Assembly (NCBI GenBank): GCA_031291275.1
Contig: JARLJJ010000338.1
Coordinates: 31,120-95,119, forward strand
Source: Formivibrio sp.
GTDB taxonomy: Bacteria; Pseudomonadota; Gammaproteobacteria; Burkholderiales; Chitinibacteraceae
Direction: 5' to 3'
DNA: 64,000 nucleotides
A program made the position numbers and the translations under genes. Positions 55,924 through 64,000 of the stretch are shown one piece after another. The notes below the pieces were generated by a model that worked only from the letters and a program-made list of their open reading frames with translations, was not told the DNA's origin and did no database searches. Every line of letters starts with the position of its first letter. The stretch's first letter is position 1.

Positions 55924-56068
55924 GAGAAAACGGATCACAAAATCAGCTGCTGAAGCTGTATTTCATAAGCGAAACTTTTATTTTTCGACTGTATCCAGGA
56001 CTTCAGCCAGGGACGGAGTTTACAGATGCTCATCATGCACAGCCAGTAAACTCGTTCCCTCTCATCCA

Positions 56069-56251
56069 TTAGCTTTTGGCGTTATCCGCAGAGACCAAAG
56101 CCAGCGCTTCTGGGGAAATACTCACTTTGTCTGCTGTACTTGTGGGCTTGGCTGTACTGTCCGTCGTTTGAGCGGCAAGTTTGTGCTGGGTTGCATTGGT
56201 GCTTTTGGCAATATTTGCCGGGTGAGTGGCGACACTGTGCTGAACTTGCAT
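56069..56251 (-). CDS. Small hypothetical protein with KVSISPEA motif
   Basis: 60 residues from the ATG at 56251 with AGGGGA 7 nt upstream. Ser/Thr/Ala/Lys-rich and lacking hydrophobic segments; the end reads STADKVSISPEALALVSADNAKS. The DKVSISPEA motif is shared by many small proteobacterial proteins, including anti-sigma and flagellar-type peptides, but no family is certain. It is monocistronic, with its own terminator downstream. Confidence 0.6.
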   Translation of the reverse strand: MQVQHSVATHPANIAKSTNATQHKLAAQTTDSTAKPTSTADKVSISPEALALVSADNAKS

Positions 56252-56566
56252 GAAATTTCCCCTAAGTAGAAAGAAAAATGGTTTAAACGCCAGCAAGAAG
56301 GAGCATGTTCTATGCCCAATTTGGACCGGGAAATGTAAATGAATGTTAACCAGACCCCAGCAATAACGCGGCCTTCACGCATTACTGTTTGCGCGGTATG
56401 CGACTCCACCTATCCGGCAGCACATCACTCATCGTCGATACCAGGCCGACCGCGTACCACCACGTGATGTCTCGTTCTCGAATGCGCCATGCGCCTTGAG
56501 TTATCGCAACTACACCCCATATCTTTGGCTAGTACTACATCCAACAAAAGTCCCGGGACGACGGTA
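56252..56566. other. Intergenic region before ribA
   Basis: 315 bp, no gene seen and no FMN-riboswitch core recognised by eye before ribA. Confidence 0.45.
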
Positions 56567-57226
56567 ATGAATTCATTTCTTGAAAGTGCAAATTGTTCTC
56601 TGACCACGGAGTACGGGAATTTCACGCTGCATGGATTCCGAGACAAGCGCTCCGGCCTTGAACATGCGGCACTCTCATTGGGTGAGTTGTCGACGACCAA
56701 GCCAGTACTCACTCGACTTCACTCAGAATGCCTGACGGGCGACGTATTCCACAGCTTGCACTGCGACTGTGGCGAGCAATTGCAAGCAGCGCTTGAGTTA
56801 ATCGAAGCAGAGGGATGCGGCGTTTTACTGTATCTGCGGCAAGAAGGACGTGGTATCGGTCTGCTCAACAAGATACGGGCGTATAAGCTTCAGCAAAAGG
56901 GTGCGGATACCGTGGATGCGAATCGAATGCTTGGATTGCCAGACGATGCGCGCGACTACGGCGTGGCCGCCGAAATGCTTGCCTCTCTTGGCGTAACCAA
57001 TGTACGTCTCATGACAAACAATCCAGCCAAGATCAAAGGCCTCATGGAGCACGGCATCCGGGTGGAAGAAAGAATGCCTTTGGAAGTTGCACGACAAGCA
57101 CGCAATGCCGCCTACCTCGATACCAAGGCTGCACGAATGGGTCATCTCGTTGCAAGCGTTGAAGTAACCTCGACACAGAGCGCCACATCGTCCAATTCCA
57201 CGACGGATCTGCTCGACCCACGTTGA
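56567..57226 (+). CDS. ribA: GTP cyclohydrolase II
   Basis: 219 residues from the ATG at 56567 (MNSFLESAN). Motifs: LTRLHSECLTGDVFHSLHCDCGEQLQ (zinc Cys triad) and LLYLRQEGRGIGLLNKIRAY (catalytic Arg region), DANRMLGLPDDARDYG and RLMTNNPAKIKGL. It opens the riboflavin pathway from GTP. There is no RibB fusion, so it is the stand-alone RibA type. The ribosome site is weak. A short polar C-terminal tail (about 200-219) extends beyond the usual end. Confidence 0.92.
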   Translation: MNSFLESANCSLTTEYGNFTLHGFRDKRSGLEHAALSLGELSTTKPVLTRLHSECLTGDVFHSLHCDCGEQLQAALELIEAEGCGVLLYLRQEGRGIGLLNKIRAYKLQQKGADTVDANRMLGLPDDARDYGVAAEMLASLGVTNVRLMTNNPAKIKGLMEHGIRVEERMPLEVARQARNAAYLDTKAARMGHLVASVEVTSTQSATSSNSTTDLLDPR

Positions 57227-57388
57227 AAAATTGGTTTGCGTGGCGGTCTCACGTGCTTTTGCCACACCAGCGTAGAAACGCTTCACGAACGCTGGACTTG
57301 TGTATCGTGCGGACAATGCATCCACTACTCGCTCGATCCTGTTTTTCCTGCGGCGAACCCAAGGATTCACCGCAGGAATTTCGATACA

Positions 57389-58672
57389 TCAGCGAGCGGT
57401 CATCCAGTGCAGCGGGACGAGGACGATAGAAGGGAAGAACACCAGCAGGAACATCACGACCGTTTCGGCAAGCAGGAACGGCAACACGCCCCAGACTACC
57501 TTGCTCATCGGCATCTTGCCCACCGTACTGATCACATTCAGCACCGCACCCACCGGCGGCGTGATCAGGCCCAGACACTGATTCAGGATGTAGACCACGC
57601 CAAAGTACACCGGATCAATCCCGGCCTTGGTCACGATCGGGATCAGCACTGGCGTCATGATCAGGATGTTCGGCGTGAAGTCGAGCACGCAGCCCATCAC
57701 CAAACCGAGCAGCATCAGTACCACCATCAGCATGGTCGGATTGCCCATGAACGGTTCCAGCACGTCACCCAGTTGTTGCGGAATGTTCACCGCCGTCACC
57801 AACCAGGCCGAAACCGAGGCCGCAGCCACCAGGAACAGCACAATCGCCGTAGTCTTGGCGGCAGCCAGGAACAGGGGATACAGGTTCTTGAAGCTAATTT
57901 CGCGATAGATGAACAGGCCGACGAACAGCGAATACCAGGCGGCAATCACTGCCGCTTCGGTCGGGGTGAAGAAGCCGGTCTTCAACCCGCCAATGATGAT
58001 CACCGGCAGCAACAAGGCCCAGAATGCGCGGCGGGTTTCGGCAATCCGTTCGCGCATCGGGACTTTGGGTTCCACCGCAACATCGTCTTTGCGCGCCACG
58101 ATGTACCAGGTGCCCATGATGGCGATACCCATCAGGATGCCCGGGACTATCCCGGCCAGGAACAGCTTGGCAATCGAAACCTGACCCGCGACACCCAACA
58201 GGATCATGCCGATGGAGGGGGGAATCACCGGGGCAATAATGCCGCCGCCAGCAATCAGACCGCCGGAACGCGGCATGTTGTAACCCGCGCTCTTCATCAT
58301 CGGCAACAGGATCGCCGCCAGTGCTGCGGTGTCGGCCACGGCCGAGCCCGACAAGGACGCCATGATCACCGCAGCAATCACCGCCACGTAACCCAAGCCG
58401 CCCTTGATTTGCCCGACCCAGGCCATCGCCAGCCGGATGATCCGTTTGGTCATGCCGCCGGCATTCATGAATTCACCAGCCAGCATGAAGAACGGCACTG
58501 CGAGCAGCGGGAAGCTGTTGGCGCCATCCCACATGTTCTGTACCACGATCTGCGGATCCATCATGCCCAGATGAATCATCAGGGCCAGGGCGCAGCCCAG
58601 CAGCGCGAACGAAATCGGCGTGCCGATTGCCACGAAGAACAGCAGCGCTACCACATAGATAATGAGGGTCAT
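57389..58672 (-). CDS. TRAP transporter large permease (DctM family)
   Basis: 427 residues with about 11-12 hydrophobic helices. Family motifs: GTPISFALLGCALALM, PFFMLAGEFMNAGGMTKRII, ASLSGSAVADTAALAAILLPMM and SIGMILLGVAGQVSIAKLFLAGIVPG. It imports organic or sugar acids with Na+ in the inner membrane together with the small permease and periplasmic protein. Its ATG overlaps the small-permease stop by ATGA. Downstream 57227-57388 holds no clear gene. Confidence 0.94.
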   Translation of the reverse strand: MTLIIYVVALLFFVAIGTPISFALLGCALALMIHLGMMDPQIVVQNMWDGANSFPLLAVPFFMLAGEFMNAGGMTKRIIRLAMAWVGQIKGGLGYVAVIAAVIMASLSGSAVADTAALAAILLPMMKSAGYNMPRSGGLIAGGGIIAPVIPPSIGMILLGVAGQVSIAKLFLAGIVPGILMGIAIMGTWYIVARKDDVAVEPKVPMRERIAETRRAFWALLLPVIIIGGLKTGFFTPTEAAVIAAWYSLFVGLFIYREISFKNLYPLFLAAAKTTAIVLFLVAAASVSAWLVTAVNIPQQLGDVLEPFMGNPTMLMVVLMLLGLVMGCVLDFTPNILIMTPVLIPIVTKAGIDPVYFGVVYILNQCLGLITPPVGAVLNVISTVGKMPMSKVVWGVLPFLLAETVVMFLLVFFPSIVLVPLHWMTAR

Positions 58673-59277
58673 TGTTTTTCTCCTGCCTTGGCGCGCGCGG
58701 CTTCTTCTTCCCGGGCCATGTCTTCACCGACTTTCTTCAGTTCGCGTGCAGCGAGCTCTTCCGGATCGTCTTCATGTTTCTCGGCCAGTTCCTGGTCGGT
58801 GACACGGCCCAGAAAGAGGCGGACCAGGTTGGCGAGGGAGATCAGTACCAGTGCAGGACCGGCAATATAGGTCACGCCATACACCCACAGCATGCTGATC
58901 TGCAGCACCGGCGAGGCATTCTGGGTGATGATGTCGTTCAGCATGTAGGTGCCTTGGGTGATATAGGCACCGCACACCAGCACCAGAAGCTGGGTGATGG
59001 CATAGAACAGCTTCTGCACCGGCTTGCTGACCATGTGCACAAACATGCTGACGTTGATGTGGGTGTTCTGCTTCAAGGCCACGACCGCGCCGCAGAAAGT
59101 CATCCAGATAAACATGAAGCGCGGCACTTCTTCAGCGAAATCCACGCCGCTGTTGAAGCCAATGCGCAAGAAAACGTTGAGTCCCACCAGAATCAGCATG
59201 CCAATCATCATGATCACCATGATGACTTCCAGGGTGCGGATGAACCATGCTGAAACAGAGTCGAGAATTTTTCCCAT
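58669..59277 (-). CDS. TRAP transporter small permease (DctQ family)
   Basis: 202 residues from the ATG at 59277 (MGKILDS); the longer frame adds a tail without homology. Four TM helices (about 15-165) typical of DctQ: MIGMLILVGLNVFLRIGF, VDFAEEVPRFMFIWMTFCGA, ALKQNTHINV. The C-terminal charged Glu/Ala/Lys segment is longer than common. It is the partner of the DctM protein and is coupled to it by a 4-bp overlap. Confidence 0.92.
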   Translation of the reverse strand: MGKILDSVSAWFIRTLEVIMVIMMIGMLILVGLNVFLRIGFNSGVDFAEEVPRFMFIWMTFCGAVVALKQNTHINVSMFVHMVSKPVQKLFYAITQLLVLVCGAYITQGTYMLNDIITQNASPVLQISMLWVYGVTYIAGPALVLISLANLVRLFLGRVTDQELAEKHEDDPEELAARELKKVGEDMAREEEAARAKAGEKQ

Positions 59278-59457
59278 TTCTGTTGTCCCAGTATCCGCCC
59301 GTGACGAGGTCAAGCCACGAGCGGTCATTGAAATTCGCCCGGCAGCGGGCTGCCTGCCGCCGGAAAGTGTGTTTAAACCACCGCTGCACTCACTGCCATC
59401 GCGCTGAGTGAAGCCCGCCGGAGTACAGAGGGGAGGTATGCACCCCGGCGTGATGGC

Positions 59458-60468
59458 TTACTTGGCGGCTTTGCGGGCGGCGTCGATTTCGGCGTAGAAG
59501 CCCTTGACGAACTCTTCACCAATTTGCGGAGTGAACTTGGCCACGACCGGCTTGACCTTTTCCTGGATCTTGACGAGGTCGGCCGGGGCAATCGCATCGA
59601 CTTTCACGCCAGCGGCGTTGAATTTCTGGATCACGTCCTTGTCGCCGTCATCCAGCAACTTGCGTTGGTAGAGACCGGCTTCGGTGGCGGCTTTCTGAAC
59701 ACCTTGCTTGTCGGCCGCCGGGAGCTTGTCCCAGAACTTCTTGGAAACCACCAGCGCCACCGGGGTGTACACGTGGTTGGTCAGGGAAATGTACTTCTGC
59801 ACTTCCTGCATCTTGTTGGAGTACATGTGCTGCAGCGGGTTTTCCTGGCCGTCGATAGCCTTGATTTCCAGTGCGGTAAACACTTCGGAGAACGCCATCG
59901 GGACTGCATTGGCACCAAGGGTCTTCCAGGTATCCAGCGCCACCGGGTTGGCCATCACGCGGATCTTCAAGCCTTCGATGTCGGACAGGTTGCGTACGTC
60001 ATGCTTGCTGTTGGACAGGTTGCGAAAGCCCATGCCGGTCCAGGTCAGACCCACAACGCCGGTCGGTTCCAGCTTTTCGAAGATCTTCTTGGAAGAAGCG
60101 CCATCGAGCAGTGCGTAGACTTCCTTGGTATTGGCGAACATGAACGGCAAGTCCCAAATCTGGACTTCCTTCACGCGGGTGGAGAATGGGGCCAGCGTAC
60201 CGATGTAGAACTCCTGGGTACCGGCTTGCACGCCTTGCAGTTCTTTCTCGTCGCTGCCCAATGTGGCATTGCCGAACACCTGGATCTTGACGTCGTTGTT
60301 GGTGTATTTGGCTGCCAGCTCGGCAAACTTGTTCATGGCGATGGCTTGCGGATGGGAATCCGGCATGGCGTGACCCAGCTTGGCGGTAAATTACGCCCAG
60401 GCACCGCTGGACATCACCGCCGCCATGGCGGAAGCCAAAACAACACGTTTGAAAATTGCCTTCTTCAT
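59458..60468 (-). pseudogene. TRAP transporter periplasmic binding protein gene (dctP-type) with a nonsense codon after the signal peptide
   Basis: Reading from the ATG at 60468 gives a perfect signal peptide (MKKAIFKRVVLASAMAAVMS then SGAWA, 25 residues). Codon 26 is TAA (60393-60391), and the frame then continues FTAKLGHAMPDSHPQAI into a full DctP domain. A Gln CAA to TAA change explains it. The mature domain is otherwise open to 59458 with all TRAP motifs (AELAAKYTNNDVKIQVFG, GLKIRVMANP, EVQKYISLTNHVY). Without the binding protein the importer should not work, unless the codon is read through, restart occurs without export, or the base is an error. Confidence 0.9.
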
Positions 60469-60650
60469 GCTCACTTCTCCTCAAAAGTAAAAACACGACT
60501 TCCAAAACATCTTTGAAGCTACTTGTTTTATCTTTTCGCCTTGCACGCATGATTTGCTGCAAAATCAAAGCACGACAGGCGACCAGATCCAACCTCGGGT
60601 TGGATGGGCGCGATTGCAGGCAAAAGCGCCATCCATTTGCATCGTTCGTA

Positions 60651-60780
60651 TTACGGCACTTGCAGCGTTCCATCCACCAGACGGGTCTGCGTCCAGGTGG
60701 TCACGGTTTTCTCGCACGGATATTTGGCGGCTTCGGTCTCGTTGATATCCACGCCAAGTCCTGGCTTGTACAAACAGGTA
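60651..60780 (-). pseudogene. C-terminal remnant of an enolase-superfamily sugar-acid dehydratase
   Basis: The minus strand gives about 40 codons: YKPGLGVDINETEAAKYPCE followed by KTVTTWTQTRLVDGTLQVP and a stop. This matches the very end of RspA/ManD-type mandelate-racemase-family dehydratases (NKPGLGVDIDE... DGT). The catalytic barrel is missing, so only a gene end survives. It lies between the SDR gene and the broken dctP, supporting deletion and decay in this locus. The rest of 60469-60825 shows no gene. Confidence 0.6.
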
Positions 60781-60825
60781 CGGCAAGGAGGTGCAACAAA
60801 GTCAGGGGCGTTTTGTTAGTGATTC

Positions 60826-61593
60826 CTACAGCACCGACAACCAGCCTCCATCCACGTAAATCATCTGGCCATTCACATAATTCGAAGCTGAAGAAGACAG
60901 ATAGACCGCAGTACCGATCAGTTCTTCCGGCTTACCCCAGCGACCAGCCGGGTTGCTGTTCTTCACCCAGGTATCGAACTCGACGTTTTCGACCAATGCG
61001 GCACACATGTCGGTGAGGATGTAGCCCGGGCCAATGGTGTTGGCTTGGATATTGAAGTGCGCCCATTCTGCGGCCATGGCACGCGTTAGCATCTTGATAC
61101 CGCCCTTGGCGGCGGTATACGGCGCGACCGTGGCACGAGCGGCTTCGCTCACGAGCGAGCCGATATTGATAATCTTGCCGCCGTTGCCACGCGCAATCAT
61201 GCGTGTAGCTGCGGCTTTGCCGACGATGAAGGCACTGGTGAGATTGGTATCAATCACGCGCTGCCAGTCTTTCAGTTCCAGCTCGACCATCGGCTTGCGG
61301 AATTGAATGCCGGCATTGTTAATCAGAATGTCGACAGCCACGCCATCTTTGTCCAGGGCATCGAAGGCAGCAGCGACAGCTGCTTCACTGGTGACATCGA
61401 AAGCCAGACCGCGGGCGTTGTAGCCTTTGGCTTTAAGCTTGGCCACAGCATCAGTCAAGTTCTCTACGCGCAGATCGTTGATCACGACAGCAGCACCCGC
61501 CTCCGCCAAGCCTTCGGCATAGGCGAAGCCCAAGCCACGCCCGGACCCGGTAATCAGTGCGGTGCGACCAGTCAAATCAAACAGTGCAGACAT
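60826..61593 (-). CDS. Short-chain dehydrogenase, gluconate 5-dehydrogenase type
   Basis: 255 residues from the ATG at 61593 with AGGAG upstream. Rossmann loop ALITGSGRGLGFAYAEGL, NNAG motif, catalytic Ser (IINIGSLVSEAARATVAPYTAAKGG) with Tyr-x-x-x-Lys, and C-terminal QMIYVDGGWLSVL. The sequence and position between a TRAP importer and an idonate-dehydrogenase-like gene fit 5-keto-gluconate reductase (IdnO-like). Other polyol substrates cannot be excluded. Confidence 0.88.
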   Translation of the reverse strand: MSALFDLTGRTALITGSGRGLGFAYAEGLAEAGAAVVINDLRVENLTDAVAKLKAKGYNARGLAFDVTSEAAVAAAFDALDKDGVAVDILINNAGIQFRKPMVELELKDWQRVIDTNLTSAFIVGKAAATRMIARGNGGKIINIGSLVSEAARATVAPYTAAKGGIKMLTRAMAAEWAHFNIQANTIGPGYILTDMCAALVENVEFDTWVKNSNPAGRWGKPEELIGTAVYLSSSASNYVNGQMIYVDGGWLSVL

Positions 61594-61742
61594 CTTGTTT
61601 CTCCTGTTGTTAATCACTTAAATCCGCCTATGCGACGGGTAATACGAGACATTGAAAGAATTACAGAAACAGTTTTTCCGAACACAGCCATTCCATTACC
61701 GTCAAATCGCCAGCCTTCCAGGCACCCAAGCTATTTATCGAC

Positions 61743-62462
61743 TCATTCAAACTTGAGGCGTGCATTCAGGTCATTGGTGGCTTGGTCTATCAACGCTAAC
61801 GCAGCTTGTTCTGCGGCTCGTGCATCGCCAGCTTCAATGGCACGACACAGTGCCTCGTGCATGGGCAAGGAAAACGCGGGTCCACCGGCTTTTTGGGAAA
61901 CAATTTCAAAACTGGTCCGCAGAATCGCGGACATGGCATCCTGCATCTGCCGGACAAACTGGTTGCCACAGGCGGCCAGCAATACCGCATGAAAAGCCAA
62001 ATCGGCGGCGACATAATCGCCATCCTCGGCAATCGCACGCTCCATGGCCAAATAGGCAGCGCGCAAGGCTTTGCGCTCATCGTCGCTGGCTCGCTGCGCT
62101 GAAAGGCTTGCTGCAGCCGGCTCCACAATTCGCCGCAACTCCATCAAATCACGCGACAAGGTCTGATTCAGGACTGAGGGATGGGCACGCCAGGCGATGA
62201 TGCTGGGATCAAACAAATTCCAATGATTCGGATCGAGAACAGTGGTGCCGACTTTCCGTCGCACAACCAGCATTCCCTTGGCAACCAAGGACTTGATCGC
62301 CTCGCGAATCACGATGCGGCTGATCCCAAAGCGTTCGCACAACTCAGCTTCCGAGGGCAAAACCGCGCCCGGCGTATAACGCCCGGAACAAATATCCTGA
62401 CCCAAAAGATCAAGTACTTGCTCCTGGAAGGTGCGTCGCGATGTATAGAGTGTCGTATTCAT
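61743..62462 (-). CDS. GntR-family (FCD) transcriptional regulator
   Basis: 239 residues. N-terminal winged helix (TFQEQVLDLLGQDICSGRYTPGAVLPSEAELCERFGISRIVIREAIKSLVAKGMLVVRRKVGTTV). The FCD effector domain (about 95-235) has metal-binding His/Asp positions (DLAFHAVLLAACGNQ). It is the UxuR/ExuR/DgoR-like group controlling sugar-acid genes. It likely controls the SDR and TRAP genes on the same strand. Divergent from a second FCD regulator. Confidence 0.9.
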   Translation of the reverse strand: MNTTLYTSRRTFQEQVLDLLGQDICSGRYTPGAVLPSEAELCERFGISRIVIREAIKSLVAKGMLVVRRKVGTTVLDPNHWNLFDPSIIAWRAHPSVLNQTLSRDLMELRRIVEPAAASLSAQRASDDERKALRAAYLAMERAIAEDGDYVAADLAFHAVLLAACGNQFVRQMQDAMSAILRTSFEIVSQKAGGPAFSLPMHEALCRAIEAGDARAAEQAALALIDQATNDLNARLKFE

Positions 62463-62466
62463 ATAG

Positions 62467-62483
62467 CATATGTATCACATATG
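62467..62483. promoter_or_regulatory. Dyad CATATG-TATCA-CATATG at the GntR start
   Basis: Perfect 6-bp arms with a 5-nt spacer lie directly upstream of the start codon of the minus-strand GntR gene; a possible autoregulatory operator. Confidence 0.4.
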
Positions 62484-62512
62484 ATCTTTTAAAGTCAAAC
62501 AACAATTTGCTT

Positions 62513-62525
62513 ATTGTCTAACAAT
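62513..62525. promoter_or_regulatory. Dyad ATTGT-CTA-ACAAT between divergent GntR genes
   Basis: The TTGT-N3-ACAA form fits FadR-subfamily GntR operators. It sits in the 361-bp gap (62463-62823), which holds no gene. Confidence 0.5.
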
Positions 62526-62823
62526 CAAAACATTAAATCAGACCATGCATCACGCAATCACGCCAAAATGGCGCAAAATATGCATTTCCATGACGAGCAA
62601 CTGCAAGATCACAGCCCTGCCCTGGCAACGTTGATACAAGGGGCCTGAACGATGAGAATGTTGTTTAATCACGGGCATCAGGAATACCTTCGTAAAAACC
62701 GCCTCTTGAAGGCAATACTTTCATGCGGCTCGGTAAAAAATTGACTTGAACAACCCGCAACACGCGCTATTTCCAGTGTTATGAGATACTGTTGCACTGC
62801 AATTTTTTGTTAATTAGAAAGAC

Positions 62824-63552
62824 ATGGCCATGAAAGAAACAGGAACAAAACTTGATCGCATTGTTGAGCAATTTGGGGAGCAAATCGTTCATGGCGCATA
62901 TATCCCGGACTCGGCTTTACCGTCGGAAACAGAACTCTGCAAAACCTATGAGATATCCCGAGCGACCTTGCGCGAAGTGGTCAAGGTACTCGGCGCAAAA
63001 AAACTGATTGATGTCCAAAAACACAAAGGGCTGCTGGTCATGCCCCGAGAGAAGTGGAATTACCTTGATACGGATGTGCTCAGATGGGTTCTGGACTCTG
63101 AGGACAACTATGAATTCATCCGTACCTTGCTGGAAACTCGTATTGTCGTTGAACCTGCCATTGCAGAATGGGCCGCACAAAGGGCGACGGCTGCGGACTT
63201 GGCCAAAATGGAAGCCGCTTTGTTTGATATGGAAAAGTATTATGAAGACAAAAATGCGTTCAATTTGGCGGATATCCGATTTCATCAAGCATTGATCGCA
63301 TCCGCCCACAATTTTGTCATTGAGCAACTTGGCGATGCCATCAGTTCCCTGCAACGCGCCGTGTTTGATGTTACTTATTTCCCGGACCATGCAACCAAGG
63401 AAATAACCATTGCGCAACATCAGAAGCTGTTTGATGCCGTTCGGCTAAAAAACCCCAAGGTAGCAAGAAAAATAAGTTCCACCATGATTGAAGGGGTCGA
63501 GAAACGTATTACCCAGAAGAGAATGGAAAAAACTAAATCTACATTTGAATAA
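62824..63552 (+). CDS. GntR-family (FCD) transcriptional regulator (second)
   Basis: 242 residues; the start is the ATG at 62824 or at 62830. HTH: LDRIVEQFGEQIVHGAYIPDSALPSETELCKTYEISRATLREVVKVLGAKKLIDVQKHKGLLVMPRE. FCD domain about 100-230 with DIRFHQALIASAHNF. Clearly homologous to the divergent regulator but not near-identical. Possible targets are the idonate-type dehydrogenase and other sugar-acid genes. A terminator follows. Confidence 0.9.
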   Translation: MAMKETGTKLDRIVEQFGEQIVHGAYIPDSALPSETELCKTYEISRATLREVVKVLGAKKLIDVQKHKGLLVMPREKWNYLDTDVLRWVLDSEDNYEFIRTLLETRIVVEPAIAEWAAQRATAADLAKMEAALFDMEKYYEDKNAFNLADIRFHQALIASAHNFVIEQLGDAISSLQRAVFDVTYFPDHATKEITIAQHQKLFDAVRLKNPKVARKISSTMIEGVEKRITQKRMEKTKSTFE

Positions 63553-63584
63553 AAAGCAGCTCGCTACCAGCGAGCTGCTTTTTT
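63551..63584. terminator. Bidirectional terminator between the second GntR gene and the dehydrogenase gene
   Basis: AAAAAGCAGCTCGCT-ACC-AGCGAGCTGCTTTTT, a perfect 15-bp stem with T-runs both ways. Confidence 0.94.
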
Positions 63585-63593
63585 CATGGCCGA

Positions 63594-64000
63594 TCAGAAG
63601 GTTAACTGCACCTTCATCTGCGAACGACGATCCGAAGCCAGCTCGAACGCTTCCACGGCACGCTCGACAGGCAGCGTGGCAGTGATGATCGGCTTCACAT
63701 TGATGCGCCCTTCCTTGATCAAGCGGGCAGCCAGCGCGTATTCGGTATTGAAGCGGAAAGCGCCGACCAGGCTGATTTCCTTACCGACGATGACGCCGAT
63801 CGGGATTGGCACTTCGCCGGTTACGCCGACCTGCACGATGGTGCCGCGCGGCCGCAGTGCCGGGATCACATCCTTCAAGACCGGACCCGCACCGGTGCAT
63901 TCGATGGCAACATCGAAGTAACCCTTATCTGCAGTGAACTCGTCCGCTTTCAGACCCGGTTCAATCGACACGTTTACCGTGCGGGTCGCCCCCATTTCCA
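63594..64000 (-). CDS. Zinc-type alcohol dehydrogenase, L-idonate 5-dehydrogenase-like (C-terminal part, runs off the right edge)
   Basis: At least 135 codons are visible; the N-terminal half lies beyond 64000. Rossmann-half sequences DVAIECTGAGPVLKDVIPALRPRGTIVQVG and the C-terminal ALAARLIKEGRINVKPIITATLPVERAVEAFELASDRRSQMKVQLTF match MDR-family sorbitol/idonate dehydrogenases, with IdnD the closest by eye. It would oxidise L-idonate to 5-keto-gluconate, the substrate of the neighbouring SDR. The metal-binding Cys are outside the window, so activity cannot be judged. Confidence 0.85.
   Translation of the reverse strand, partial: EMGATRTVNVSIEPGLKADEFTADKGYFDVAIECTGAGPVLKDVIPALRPRGTIVQVGVTGEVPIPIGVIVGKEISLVGAFRFNTEYALAARLIKEGRINVKPIITATLPVERAVEAFELASDRRSQMKVQLTF

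Noticed and set aside
56252..56566. FMN riboswitch before ribA
   Set aside because: The conserved RFN-element core sequences were not recognisable in this stretch.
56825..57370. 181-residue minus-strand frame opposite ribA, with a possible transposase-like start
   Set aside because: Most of it is antisense to ribA; the short upstream part (57230-57370) has no clear family match.
57236..58870. 544-residue open frame opposite the TRAP permease genes
   Set aside because: Antisense shadow of dctM/dctQ; extremely His/Gln/Arg-rich and no ribosome site or family motif.
59524..60516. 330-residue plus-strand open frame
   Set aside because: Antisense to the DctP pseudogene; composition is that of a shadow frame.

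Overview
The window reads as chromosomal DNA of a free-living betaproteobacterium, most likely Burkholderiales and possibly Oxalobacteraceae. This is judged from gene content and protein style only: an ACR3/ArsM arsenic locus, the selenouridine pathway, LysR-rich oxidoreductase clusters, a TRAP sugar-acid transporter, and many small BON, CsbD and glycine-zipper envelope proteins. No rRNA, phage, integrase, transposase gene or CRISPR array is visible. Two tRNA genes are present: Arg(CCG) and Gly(CCC).

Layout. 1-4.2 kb: the 5' end of a Ser/Thr kinase gene, then small secreted or lipid-anchored envelope proteins. 4.4-9.2 kb: hybrid histidine kinase, response regulator-PAS protein and Crp/Fnr-type regulator, tightly packed. 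9.6-11.8 kb: BON lipoprotein, dinB, TRIC-type channel. 11.9-14.8 kb: arsenic resistance, with arsM divergent from arsR-arsC-acr3. 14.9-16.5 kb: DUF1272, DUF4202 and RNase H-like genes. 16.5-22.5 kb: two LysR regulators, each divergent from redox or quinone-type enzyme genes. 22.5-24.2 kb: suhB and trmJ. 24.2-27.0 kb: selenium locus (selD, a YedF-like DsrE protein, mnmH) with a MITE-like element inserted. 27.0-37.2 kb: esterase, FUSC transporter, OsmY-like protein, DUF6600 protein, metallopeptidase, small envelope proteins, CsbD. 37.4-41.7 kb: BarA-type hybrid kinase with a PhnD-like periplasmic sensor. 41.9-45.4 kb: di-haem cytochrome c and cysD-cysN. 45.7-48.1 kb: PAS protein, RpoS-type sigma factor, GIY-YIG-like protein. 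48.5-51.9 kb: MASE1 kinase and FixJ-like regulator. 52.1-57.2 kb: PBP1a, Pmp3-type peptide, endonuclease I, ribA. 57.4-64 kb: TRAP transporter and L-idonate/gluconate-type sugar-acid catabolism with two FCD-GntR regulators.

The observation I rate highest is a motif of about 20-25 nt (core resembling TATGTRCGCCARCGNACMGA). I see it at seven intergenic places, each upstream of a small exported, lipid-anchored or general-stress type gene: OmpA-like, glycine-zipper lipoprotein, BON lipoprotein, OsmY-like, Cys-repeat protein, a small exported protein and CsbD. It suggests a shared but unnamed regulatory or 5'-UTR element. Other notable points are a nonsense codon exactly at the signal-peptide junction of the TRAP binding-protein gene, a remnant of an enolase-superfamily dehydratase beside it, a MITE-like element ending 9 bp before the mnmH start codon, a 379-bp module with 38-bp inverted ends downstream of the OmpA-like gene, and a possible 35-codon leader overlapping the TTG start of the first hybrid kinase.

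All family calls are by eye from motifs; no search was run.
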